Positions 17,428-25,329 of a stretch of 35,974 nt of DNA are shown here, one piece after another. Each line of letters begins with the position of its first letter. The first letter of the stretch is position 1. The DNA comes from an uncultured Bacteroidia bacterium. GTDB taxonomy: Bacteria > Bacteroidota > Bacteroidia > JANWVE01. A model generated the notes under the pieces. That model was not told the origin of the DNA, did no database searches, and saw only the letters and a list, made by a program, of their open reading frames with translations. Both the position numbers and the translations under genes were made by a program. The stretch is from the NCBI GenBank assembly GCA_938028625.1, contig CALIZB010000159.1, forward strand, positions 1 to 35,974, written 5' to 3'.

Positions 17428-18177
17428 TTATACTTTTTTTAATACTTTTTTTATCTCTTGAATTTTTTTATTGCATGCTTCAATCTGTTTTTTTAACTGT
17501 TGTATTGAAGCATTTTCTATATTTACTTTTTCCTTTATCTCTTTTTTAGATGGCTCTTCTGCTTCTTTTAGAGGTGTTTTGGTTTCTTTTTCCACTCGCT
17601 GTCTTATACCCTTCATATAGAATACAAAAAAAGAAAACAAGAGAGAGACAAAAGCTACACCTATAATACCCCAGGTTAGACCATCAAAATTTTTGAAGTA
17701 ACTATGTTTTTTACTACTTTCCTCATTTTTTTGTTCTTCCTGGCTATCAGAATTTCTCTGTTGTAATATGTTTCTAATTTCATGCTCAAAATTTTTTTCA
17801 ATTTTATATTTGTATTTTATTAGATTATCATACCTATCATTTTTGTTAAAGTTGTCTATATCAATAACTTTGCTGTCATCCCAATTTAGAGTAAATATTT
17901 GAACATAGTCTTTTATAGTACGTATTTTTTGTATATCTTTTGCTTCATAATCTATGGCTTTTGCAAATCTCTTAATTTGATATTCAGCTATTTCATCATT
18001 CTTTGCTAAACTTTCCATTCGTACCTTCCAGTATTGAGTAGCTTTTTTTAAGGCATCAGGATTAGGATAATCATTCACATCTTGAGCTAATATAAACTCA
18101 ATAGAAGAGAAAAAAAGGATTATACAAATAGATGTTAATGTTCTAAATAAAAGGTTAGGCAAAGAAATATTATGCAT
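17428..18177 (-). CDS. Membrane-anchored coiled-coil protein, paralogue of the gene at 20722-21849
   Basis: 249 residues. Signal peptide 1-31 (ends IEFILAQ), extracytoplasmic helical domain about 36-140, acidic linker, one membrane helix (about 167-190) and a charged cytoplasmic tail with a coiled coil at 225-249. The extracytoplasmic domain is plainly homologous to that of the 375-residue protein: both have PDALKKAT or PEALKKAT, then YWK..M..L.KNDE, then IR.IK.YV.IFTL.WD. It lacks the C-terminal domain of its paralogue. It is the last gene of the cluster, 117 bp after the MotB/ZorB-like gene, with its own promoter box. Function unknown; homology to a gene beside the motor pair suggests a role in the same machine. 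Confidence 0.8.
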   Translation of the reverse strand: MHNISLPNLLFRTLTSICIILFFSSIEFILAQDVNDYPNPDALKKATQYWKVRMESLAKNDEIAEYQIKRFAKAIDYEAKDIQKIRTIKDYVQIFTLNWDDSKVIDIDNFNKNDRYDNLIKYKYKIEKNFEHEIRNILQQRNSDSQEEQKNEESSKKHSYFKNFDGLTWGIIGVAFVSLLFSFFVFYMKGIRQRVEKETKTPLKEAEEPSKKEIKEKVNIENASIQQLKKQIEACNKKIQEIKKVLKKV

Positions 18178-18212
18178 AGCATTGAACTTACATAAAGACT
18201 TATTTTTGGTTA

Positions 18213-18220
18213 CAAAGTTA
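18213..18220 (-). promoter_or_regulatory. -7 box of the gene at 17428-18177
   Basis: Reads TAACTTTG on the minus strand, 35 bp upstream of the ATG. Together with the 117-bp gap it suggests that the last cluster gene can be expressed apart from the upstream operon. Confidence 0.4.
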
Positions 18221-18294
18221 TGGGTTTTATTGATTTTTTAATTCACCTTTAATCTATCAAAATTTTTTTACTTTTTGGTATTTTAGCTATTTCA

Positions 18295-18978
18295 CTATTT
18301 TTTATCATTGAAAAACTCATTGTAGCTAATATAAGGTGTAAGATATACTATAATTTTTTGGTCATCTTCAGGTCGTGTATAGCTGTTTAATCTTCCCCAA
18401 CCACGTTTATCTTCTCCACTTCCAACGATTTGAATTTTGCAGGTAAGTTCTCTATTGTGCCTGTCAATTTTTTCCCTCAAATCATAATTATCATACCAAA
18501 TTTTGTACACTTCTAATGCTCTATTGTAGCTTAATTGATCATTAAGCTTATAACCATCTTTAGATGCCATACCTTCAATAATAAGCATATATTGAGAGTT
18601 TTTATATTTCGTAGTTAATTTTTGTATCATATTGAATAGTTTATTGCCTACGGATAGCAAATATCCTATATCATCAGAGTTTTTTATGCGATGGTCAGCG
18701 TAACCGAATTTAATTTGTCTTTTGAGTTCAAAACGTCTATACTTATTGTTATATTTTAGTTCCCTTGAACTCTCTAATTCTTTCATATCATTTTCTATGT
18801 TTCTCATAATGCTATCCCTATATTCAACTTGCTTTTTTCTTTGATTAATCTCTTTTATTTTTTTTTGGTTATTGATATAAAAGATAACAAACAGCACTAA
18901 TGAAATAAAAAACATGCTCGTCATAAAGTCGGAATAACCAATCCAAAAAGTATGTTCATGCTTAGTTGACTTTATCAT
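18295..18978 (-). CDS. MotB/ZorB-like stator protein with OmpA-like domain
   Basis: 227 residues. The short cytoplasmic N-terminus leads straight into a single membrane helix, FWIGYSDFMTSMFFISL and onward (11-34). This matches the MotB/ZorB pattern W-x-x-x-x-ADFMTAM, and Asp17 sits at the position of the ion-path aspartate. A helical linker (40-90) follows. The OmpA-like domain (about 100-220) has LIIEGMASKDG, then the core N-DQLSYNRALEVYKIW and IVGSGEDKRGWGR; the usual late NRR segment is replaced by EDDQKIIVYL. Such domains hold peptidoglycan so that the partner rotates or moves against it. It lies 25 bp after the MotA/ZorA-like gene, as expected for such a pair. Confidence is high for the family and low for the process served. 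Confidence 0.88.
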   Translation of the reverse strand: MIKSTKHEHTFWIGYSDFMTSMFFISLVLFVIFYINNQKKIKEINQRKKQVEYRDSIMRNIENDMKELESSRELKYNNKYRRFELKRQIKFGYADHRIKNSDDIGYLLSVGNKLFNMIQKLTTKYKNSQYMLIIEGMASKDGYKLNDQLSYNRALEVYKIWYDNYDLREKIDRHNRELTCKIQIVGSGEDKRGWGRLNSYTRPEDDQKIIVYLTPYISYNEFFNDKK

Positions 18979-19003
18979 ATTTTTATCTAAAAAGAACTCA
19001 ATG

Positions 19004-20725
19004 TTAATTATGATTTATATTATTTTTATCATTATCGTTATTATCATCCATAGAATATTTACTTAACATAGTTTTTATTTTTTTATTGGATATTGGAAGT
19101 AATGTTTTAGCTTTTTCAATTTGGACTTCATTTTGTAAAAGTAGTAATTCTTTTATTTTTATGATTTCTTCTAATTGCATAATTAGTTGTTTATTCAGTA
19201 GAATTTGAGTTTCACTAATAGGTTCTAAATATTGTAGGTTCTGTATAGAATAAGCAGAGTGTTCTTTTTTCAAGAAATTTGTCATTTCTGCTTCCTCTTC
19301 TTTTAGAACTTGTAATCTTCTTTCAATAAACTCAGACATTTTCTTAAACTCTTTCTCTACGTTTTGTAGAGTTTCAGGTATGATATTATTAAGTTTATTA
19401 AGCGTTTCTACCATTTCTTGTTTGGTATTAGATACGTCTTGTTGATATTTAGAGCTTATTTCTTGATATATCGCTATAACTTGACTATAAGTTTTCTCGT
19501 ATTCCGCGCTTAGATTATTCATAAATTTTGTAAAAGTTTCATTTGACACCCTCATCATAACTTTATGAGTGTTTGACAGTTCTTCAATTTCTTTCAATTG
19601 TGTATTTATGAATTCTATAATACCTTCTACAGCGACTATTCTTTTATCTAGATGATTAGCTATTTCATGGATTCTACCAGTTGATATCAAAGTTTTATCT
19701 AATACCTCTACTATACGACTTGTTGTTTTAAGCATATCATTTAGATTATCTATGTATGCTGTGAATTTGTCAAATTTTTCAAGAGCAAGTGTGAGTTTAG
19801 ACATTATGTTGAGATTAGCCTGTGTAATATCACTGATTTTAGTATTATTGATAGTATTGATGAGTTCAGCTTGTTTTTCTATCGTTGAGTAGGTTTTGTC
19901 TACAACTTTATTGATATTATCACTACTTTTTTGAAAATAATCAGCGTTTTTATTTGCTACTTCAAAAAATCTTTTTGTGTTTTGGTCAAATTCACTATTA
20001 AACTGTAATAAGCTACGTTGTAGTTGTGTAAATGTATCTGTCATGCTTTCATTGATTACAGGCATAATTTCTATTTGAAGCAGTGAAACAAGGTCATTTT
20101 TATTTTTTTCTTGTGTATGAATAGCTTTTGGTAAAAGCATATAAGCTAATATAGTGGTAAACACTAAACCTAACCCACTTGTAAACATGGTATATCCGAC
20201 CTCTTGAAGAAATCTCTGAACATTATCTTCAACTAAGAATTGAACAAGTTCGCCATATATAAAGCTAACAACAATGCATGTTATTGTACCTATCAAACCT
20301 AGGTATAATGGAGCATAAATGTAAGTATATGCTTCTTCTCGTAATTCGTTTAATTTTCTTTCAATTAAACTATTTATAATGTTAAACTCTGCTATGGAGT
20401 TATGATTACGTACTAAGTAGATATTTATGTCATTTATGAGTTTTTGAAAGTATTCTGAACTTTCGTGCTGTTGCTCGAGCAAATGTATCTCTACTGTATC
20501 CAGTAAATCTTTATTGCTATGAGCAACTTCTTGATACTGGTTTATGTTAGTGATAATGTCAGGAATCTTATCGTGTACAAGGTCTATCTTCAAAACTATG
20601 TATTTTTTTATGAGTATATTATCACTATCAGGAATAAAGTTTTTGAGTTTTATTATTGAGTTATTAGAGATTAGTAAAGCTATAAGTTGAAAAATACAAA
20701 TGAAAATTATTATGTAAGTTATCAT
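19004..20725 (-). CDS. MotA/TolQ/ExbB-superfamily channel protein with long coiled-coil tail (ZorA-like)
   Basis: 573 residues. Membrane helix 1 at 3-19, a cytoplasmic helical stretch (20-135), helix 2 at about 137-160 with LGLIGTITC (equivalent to the GLLGTV of ExbB/TolQ) and helix 3 at about 178-199 with TSGLGLVFTTILAY (the TGLGL-type pore helix). From 205 to the end is almost continuous helix with heptad character, low in Pro and Gly, ending in an Asn/Asp-rich tail. A pore module with a cytoplasmic tail of roughly 370 residues is the architecture of ZorA of Zorya systems, not of MotA, GldL or ExbB. It overlaps the preceding gene by 4 bp (ATGA) and precedes the MotB/ZorB-like gene, so the two should form an ion-driven motor unit. 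Confidence 0.87.
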   Translation of the reverse strand: MITYIIIFICIFQLIALLISNNSIIKLKNFIPDSDNILIKKYIVLKIDLVHDKIPDIITNINQYQEVAHSNKDLLDTVEIHLLEQQHESSEYFQKLINDINIYLVRNHNSIAEFNIINSLIERKLNELREEAYTYIYAPLYLGLIGTITCIVVSFIYGELVQFLVEDNVQRFLQEVGYTMFTSGLGLVFTTILAYMLLPKAIHTQEKNKNDLVSLLQIEIMPVINESMTDTFTQLQRSLLQFNSEFDQNTKRFFEVANKNADYFQKSSDNINKVVDKTYSTIEKQAELINTINNTKISDITQANLNIMSKLTLALEKFDKFTAYIDNLNDMLKTTSRIVEVLDKTLISTGRIHEIANHLDKRIVAVEGIIEFINTQLKEIEELSNTHKVMMRVSNETFTKFMNNLSAEYEKTYSQVIAIYQEISSKYQQDVSNTKQEMVETLNKLNNIIPETLQNVEKEFKKMSEFIERRLQVLKEEEAEMTNFLKKEHSAYSIQNLQYLEPISETQILLNKQLIMQLEEIIKIKELLLLQNEVQIEKAKTLLPISNKKIKTMLSKYSMDDNNDNDKNNINHN

Positions 20726-21849
20726 GATTTTTTTTCATTAAAATAAAGTGTTATTTTTTTAGTTACAATCCATTTATCATCTTGTAATTGTACTTCGCCT
20801 TCCTCAGCATGAGATAGCTTGTTGGTATCATACTCTTTCCATCCGTATTTTTGGACTAAATTATTCATGAGTGTTTTATCATGAAAGGTAATAATAGTGT
20901 TTATATTATCACGGTATAAGCTAAGAGTGCCTTTCTTACCATCTTTTGTAAATATAACATAGCAGGTGTCTTCATCAGCAGATAGCTTATGATTTTTATG
21001 GTTTATACCTTCTTGATCAATGCTTGGAATACCATAATAATAAAAAGTACTATCATTGCTTGGCTTTTTTTCTTGTATGCTAACTTGTTTTGATATTTCT
21101 ATTTGATTTTCCTCTGTTTTTTTCATGTTTTCAAGTCTTTCTAGTTTCTTTTGTATATTTTGTATATCTTGTAAGATTTTGTTTTCCGACTCTTGTTGCG
21201 GGGGTATTTTTTGAATATTATCATAACTTGCATTTTTTTGACTTTTTTGCCGTTTAACTTGTATGTAAGCAAGTAAAGAAAAAACAAGTGCAGTAATAGC
21301 TATGCCTATGGTTAAGTAGAATAATAGGTTTGTGGAGAGTGTAGATTTTTCATTCTTTTTTTTATTCTCTGTTTTGGTCTCATCAGTTTTATTTTGTTCA
21401 ACTTTTATATCTTCTGATTTATTATCAACTTTTTCCTTTTTTAGTATTTTGTTAATTGTATCTTTGAGTTCATTGAGTTCATTGGTAATTTTATTTTTGT
21501 AGTCTTTTAGACTTTTGTAGTTATTGTTGAATTTATCCGCATCTTTGATTTTATTTTTATCCCAGTCTAGTGTAAATATTGCAACATATTCTTTTATGGG
21601 GCGTATTTCATTTTCTGGTTTTGTTTCTTCTTCTCGTTTTTTTGCTAATTGACCAATCTCTTTTTTAAGATTTTCATCATTTTTTACTAAGTTATTCATG
21701 TGTTCTTTCCAGTATTCTGTAGCTTTTTTCAGTGCTTCGGGGGTAGGGCAATCATCAGATTTTTCCTGTGCAAAAACATTGGTTGACAGGATAAGGAAAG
21801 ATACTACTCCAGCACACAATAAGACTCTATATAAGAATAAACGCATCAT
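20722..21849 (-). CDS. Membrane-anchored coiled-coil protein with extra C-terminal domain
   Basis: 375 residues from ATG 21849 (ATG 21846 also possible; a TTG at 21855 is less likely). Signal peptide to about 28 (TNVFAQ), extracytoplasmic helical domain about 34-137 homologous to the protein at 17428-18177, a Lys/Glu-rich linker, one membrane helix (about 173-198), coiled coil (about 220-248) and a C-terminal globular domain (about 268-373: beta-rich, with TKDGKKGTLSLY and DDKWIVTKKITLYF). So part faces the periplasm and the larger part the cytoplasm, where it could contact the tail of the ZorA-like protein or the actin/tubulin-like proteins. The stop overlaps the next start (ATGA), implying translational coupling to the motor gene. 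No family recognised. Confidence 0.82.
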   Translation of the reverse strand: MMRLFLYRVLLCAGVVSFLILSTNVFAQEKSDDCPTPEALKKATEYWKEHMNNLVKNDENLKKEIGQLAKKREEETKPENEIRPIKEYVAIFTLDWDKNKIKDADKFNNNYKSLKDYKNKITNELNELKDTINKILKKEKVDNKSEDIKVEQNKTDETKTENKKKNEKSTLSTNLLFYLTIGIAITALVFSLLAYIQVKRQKSQKNASYDNIQKIPPQQESENKILQDIQNIQKKLERLENMKKTEENQIEISKQVSIQEKKPSNDSTFYYYGIPSIDQEGINHKNHKLSADEDTCYVIFTKDGKKGTLSLYRDNINTIITFHDKTLMNNLVQKYGWKEYDTNKLSHAEEGEVQLQDDKWIVTKKITLYFNEKKS

Positions 21850-21892
21850 AAGCAATATTAAATTGAATTTTACTTTAATTTAAGGTTTGAGT

Positions 21893-24800
21893 TTAGTTAT
21901 TTTTATCTACGCGGTATCTATGATTAAGCCAATCTTGGATAATTCCCACGGGTATGTAGAAAAAGGCACTCTCGTCCATAAATTTATTTTCATCTAGCTC
22001 TTCTATTTTGCTTCTATAGTCATATCCAGTACTTATGAAGTCTCCGTAATATGGAATATTCTCTTTTATAGCATTCATGAAGCGTGCTACAATTGATTGA
22101 TTGATACCAAATAAATCTTGAAAATCAAGTTTTTGATGTAATGCCTCAAAAAAAGCATGGTATTTTTCCATTACCTTAATATATTCTTCAACAATTCCCT
22201 CTTCTTTGAACTCTTTCCATTGTAAAACTTCCTTACTCTCTATACCTGAGTAAGATTTTTTAATATCTTTTATGTCAGGTAGTTCTTCATCTTCAATATA
22301 AAGCCCTCCTTTAGCTGTAATTTCCTTGGGTATCTCGTTTTCTAGTATAACTTTGATAGGGTCCTTACTTTCTGGGTAAAAGTGCCTAAATATCTCAGAT
22401 ACATATTTTTCTCTAATTGTAGAAGATGAGGTCAGAATATTGAATGATTTAGAACCTGTACCACTGAAAAATATCTCAGAAGGAGGATTTATAGCATTAA
22501 ATTTAATTAGGTCTGCAATATGATAGATAATGTTAGTATAGTAGTATAAAAGAATAATTTTGAATTCAGGATCGTTTTTTAAGAGTTCTGAATAATTGAA
22601 TTCAGAGTCTTGGTTTTGTTTCTCTAAGGCGAATAATAAATTATTGAACTCAGTGCAATTATTTTCAGTTCTCTTAATGATTTCCAGATATTCTTTTGAA
22701 ATTTTTTTATCTAACTCAGTAGAATAGTATTTTGTTAAGAGATTGGAATTAGGTTTAGTATTATATCCAGAACCGAATATTATATTTCCTGCAAAATGAA
22801 AAGATGAGAAAAGAATAGGTTGGTTACCTTTGAACACATTTATGTCTGTAGTTCCCCCACCAATATCCACAGATACAGCAGGCTTTATAGAGCCGCTTTT
22901 TATCTTATTAGTATATTTGTAAAAATAAAAAGGTGCAAAGGACTCGGGAATACTTTTGCTTACAACCTCTTTCGAGAGGTGTCTTTTTATTGATTTGCTC
23001 CATATTTCTTCTAATTCTGTTCTTTGGTTCATTGTCATAACAGAAGGATAAAACCATATAATGTTAATACGGTCAGGTGAGTAATTTTTCTTAACTGCTA
23101 TGGATTTGATGTGAATTACAATCTCTTCTATGAATTTTTCTCTGTATTGTTTATTTTCTATGTTGTTATCTAGCCATTTTAGATTAGTTTTGTATCCTTC
23201 GCCGCCATATTTATGTTTTTGAGTATGGTACATCCATGCAATATTAAAACCTGATAGTGCTTGCATTTGTTTGCTTTCTGTAATTGCAGGACTTTTTTGT
23301 ATAACTGTTCTTGCAGGAAAGTGATATTCTTTTGTCTCTTTGGACTGGTTAGATAAAAAGAAGTGTAAATTTTGTGCAAGGTACTGGTCAGATAGTTCAA
23401 GTTTATCAGAGAAATCTTTAGCCATAAGAATTAAGCTACATTCTACAATTTCTTGGTAGGTAAGAGATTTAATATTAGCATTTTTACCTTCTTTGTATTC
23501 AATATGTGTGTTAGTTGTGCCGAAGTCTACGGAAAAATAGATTTTTTCCTCACCTCCCTCTGCACTGCGCCATTTAGGAATAACAATCCCACTGGCATTA
23601 TTTTCTATTAAATGTATTTTTACATAATCAAAGTCTTTTTCATGATTAAGAATATAATAAGTAATGCCCGCAAATTGATTTTCTGATTTACCTTTCTCTG
23701 TATGACATATTTCATATATTGGTTCTACGGTTTCTGTTGTTTCTTTGTAGAAGTAAGCCTTTATTTTTTGTCTATAGCGTTTATCTGCATCTATAAGTTG
23801 TACTCTATATTCTCCATTAGAAAGCTTAAATCCAGGGTAAATAGCAAGATTGACTTTTACAGATATAATAGCACCTTTATTTTCTTTTTCAGAAATATTT
23901 GGTTCTATATCTTTATGATAAGTTCGCATATAAGCAATAATTTTATCTTTCTGAATAGGAATCTTTAAATGAACTTCCACGGATTCTCCCACTCCTTCTT
24001 TTATTTCAAACATTTTTTTATCATTTTTTAGCGTTCTGTTAAGGTCGTCAATGGTAAAGTATTCGAAGAATGTAGATTTGAGGGGTATTAAATAACTTAC
24101 CTTATTATCAGATGATTTAGATACAAGATTGCCGTCTAAATAACTTTCTTTGTTAATCGGGTAGGGTAAGGAAATAAGATAAGGTTCCAAAAAATCGTCT
24201 ATCGTAAGATAAGGATAGAGGTGTGTTGTACCTGGTAATATTCTTTTCGATGTATCTGAAATGGGCGCCTTATAGGGTACAGTTATTTTTTCAGGGTCCC
24301 ATACATCTTCTACGTACATCAAAGAATCATTAAATCTTTCAACAGGCAAAACAAGTGGCAGTTTAGTTTTTGTAACATCTACTTTTCTGCTAGGTTGTAT
24401 TATAAAATCGCTATTCCTTATTTTACTGTCTTGACTTTCTATTCTTTGTTTAGGCAAATATACATCTTTAATAGGTTTTACATAATCATTTTCATTCTCA
24501 CCACATAGATAGTCAAATAAATCACCAAAACTATTTTCGTTATAATCGTAGATTTCACTATATAGGTTGTTATTAAAGTTTTTTATTTTTTCCTCTAAAC
24601 ATCTTTCTAAGTAATTCCACAGTAGCCTTGTAGAGCCTAATTCATGTAGTATTCTATATTTTTTGTATAGAGCATAAAAAGATTTGATAAATTGTTCTTC
24701 GCGCTCGTAAATTTGACAATAATCATCATCAAATAAGGTATCCTTACCAAAAGATATATCACGTAAACCTTGTTTTTGCAGATTATTAGGTGAAGGAAAG

Positions 24801-25312
24801 AATAAAGTTGCTGGTGAGGTACCACCTACAATAACATTGTCTATTTTAAGAATGTACAAGTCTTCTAACAAGTGAAAATTATAGGCTTTTTCATCTTGTG
24901 TTAAGTATAATTCAAGGGTCTTGGCAATTAGATAATGTTCTTTTGAGGCTTTTTTTAATCTTTCCATCTCTGTTTTTCTATTCCATCTGATAATCTTAAC
25001 CTTATGCTTATTAGATAGAAAGTCTTTGTTAAAAAAGGCTTGAGCAACATCTAGCATATCAGATATTGTCTTGTGGTATATAGTTTTACCATCTATGGGG
25101 AACCTTTTATCCTTAAACTTATTGAGTGCATCTACAACAATAGCCATGTTAGCAAAAGGTGAAGGAATAGAAGTAATTTTGTATAAGCTAGAACCTCCTG
25201 ACGGGTCCTTTATGTCATTTATTTCACTAGGTGTGTAACAATTAGGACTTTCTGTCCATCCTTCAATATTTTCAGTTCCTTTTTCAGTAATTCTAAATAT
25301 GATTTTGTTCAT
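21893..25312 (-). CDS. Actin/Hsp70-fold ATPase with large N-terminal extension
   Basis: 1139 residues, cytoplasmic, no signal peptide. The C-terminal half is an actin/Hsp70-type ATPase: phosphate-1 loop YFSVDFGTTNTHIEYK (592-607), a connecting segment INIIWFYPSVMT (749-760), phosphate-2 loop AVSVDIGGGTTDINVF (812-827), adenosine motif SEIFFSGTGSKSFNIL (945-960) and a late KEITAKGGLYI (996-1006). Residues 1-590 match nothing I know; they include a GGTSPATLFFPSPN segment (163-176) and several beta-rich stretches. Residues 1010-1139 are helical. It may be a distant relative of SrfB-like Hsp70-fold proteins, but I cannot confirm that. It lies 17 bp after the tubulin-like gene, so the two products should be made together. 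Confidence 0.87.
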   Translation of the reverse strand: MNKIIFRITEKGTENIEGWTESPNCYTPSEINDIKDPSGGSSLYKITSIPSPFANMAIVVDALNKFKDKRFPIDGKTIYHKTISDMLDVAQAFFNKDFLSNKHKVKIIRWNRKTEMERLKKASKEHYLIAKTLELYLTQDEKAYNFHLLEDLYILKIDNVIVGGTSPATLFFPSPNNLQKQGLRDISFGKDTLFDDDYCQIYEREEQFIKSFYALYKKYRILHELGSTRLLWNYLERCLEEKIKNFNNNLYSEIYDYNENSFGDLFDYLCGENENDYVKPIKDVYLPKQRIESQDSKIRNSDFIIQPSRKVDVTKTKLPLVLPVERFNDSLMYVEDVWDPEKITVPYKAPISDTSKRILPGTTHLYPYLTIDDFLEPYLISLPYPINKESYLDGNLVSKSSDNKVSYLIPLKSTFFEYFTIDDLNRTLKNDKKMFEIKEGVGESVEVHLKIPIQKDKIIAYMRTYHKDIEPNISEKENKGAIISVKVNLAIYPGFKLSNGEYRVQLIDADKRYRQKIKAYFYKETTETVEPIYEICHTEKGKSENQFAGITYYILNHEKDFDYVKIHLIENNASGIVIPKWRSAEGGEEKIYFSVDFGTTNTHIEYKEGKNANIKSLTYQEIVECSLILMAKDFSDKLELSDQYLAQNLHFFLSNQSKETKEYHFPARTVIQKSPAITESKQMQALSGFNIAWMYHTQKHKYGGEGYKTNLKWLDNNIENKQYREKFIEEIVIHIKSIAVKKNYSPDRINIIWFYPSVMTMNQRTELEEIWSKSIKRHLSKEVVSKSIPESFAPFYFYKYTNKIKSGSIKPAVSVDIGGGTTDINVFKGNQPILFSSFHFAGNIIFGSGYNTKPNSNLLTKYYSTELDKKISKEYLEIIKRTENNCTEFNNLLFALEKQNQDSEFNYSELLKNDPEFKIILLYYYTNIIYHIADLIKFNAINPPSEIFFSGTGSKSFNILTSSSTIREKYVSEIFRHFYPESKDPIKVILENEIPKEITAKGGLYIEDEELPDIKDIKKSYSGIESKEVLQWKEFKEEGIVEEYIKVMEKYHAFFEALHQKLDFQDLFGINQSIVARFMNAIKENIPYYGDFISTGYDYRSKIEELDENKFMDESAFFYIPVGIIQDWLNHRYRVDKNN

Positions 25313-25329
25313 AGTAGTAGGTATTATTT

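Noticed and set aside
18295-20725. Gliding or T9SS motor (GldL/GldM)
   Set aside because: The MotB-like protein has an OmpA-like domain and the MotA-like one a long coiled-coil tail. GldM has a large beta-domain shaft instead, and GldK and GldN genes are absent.
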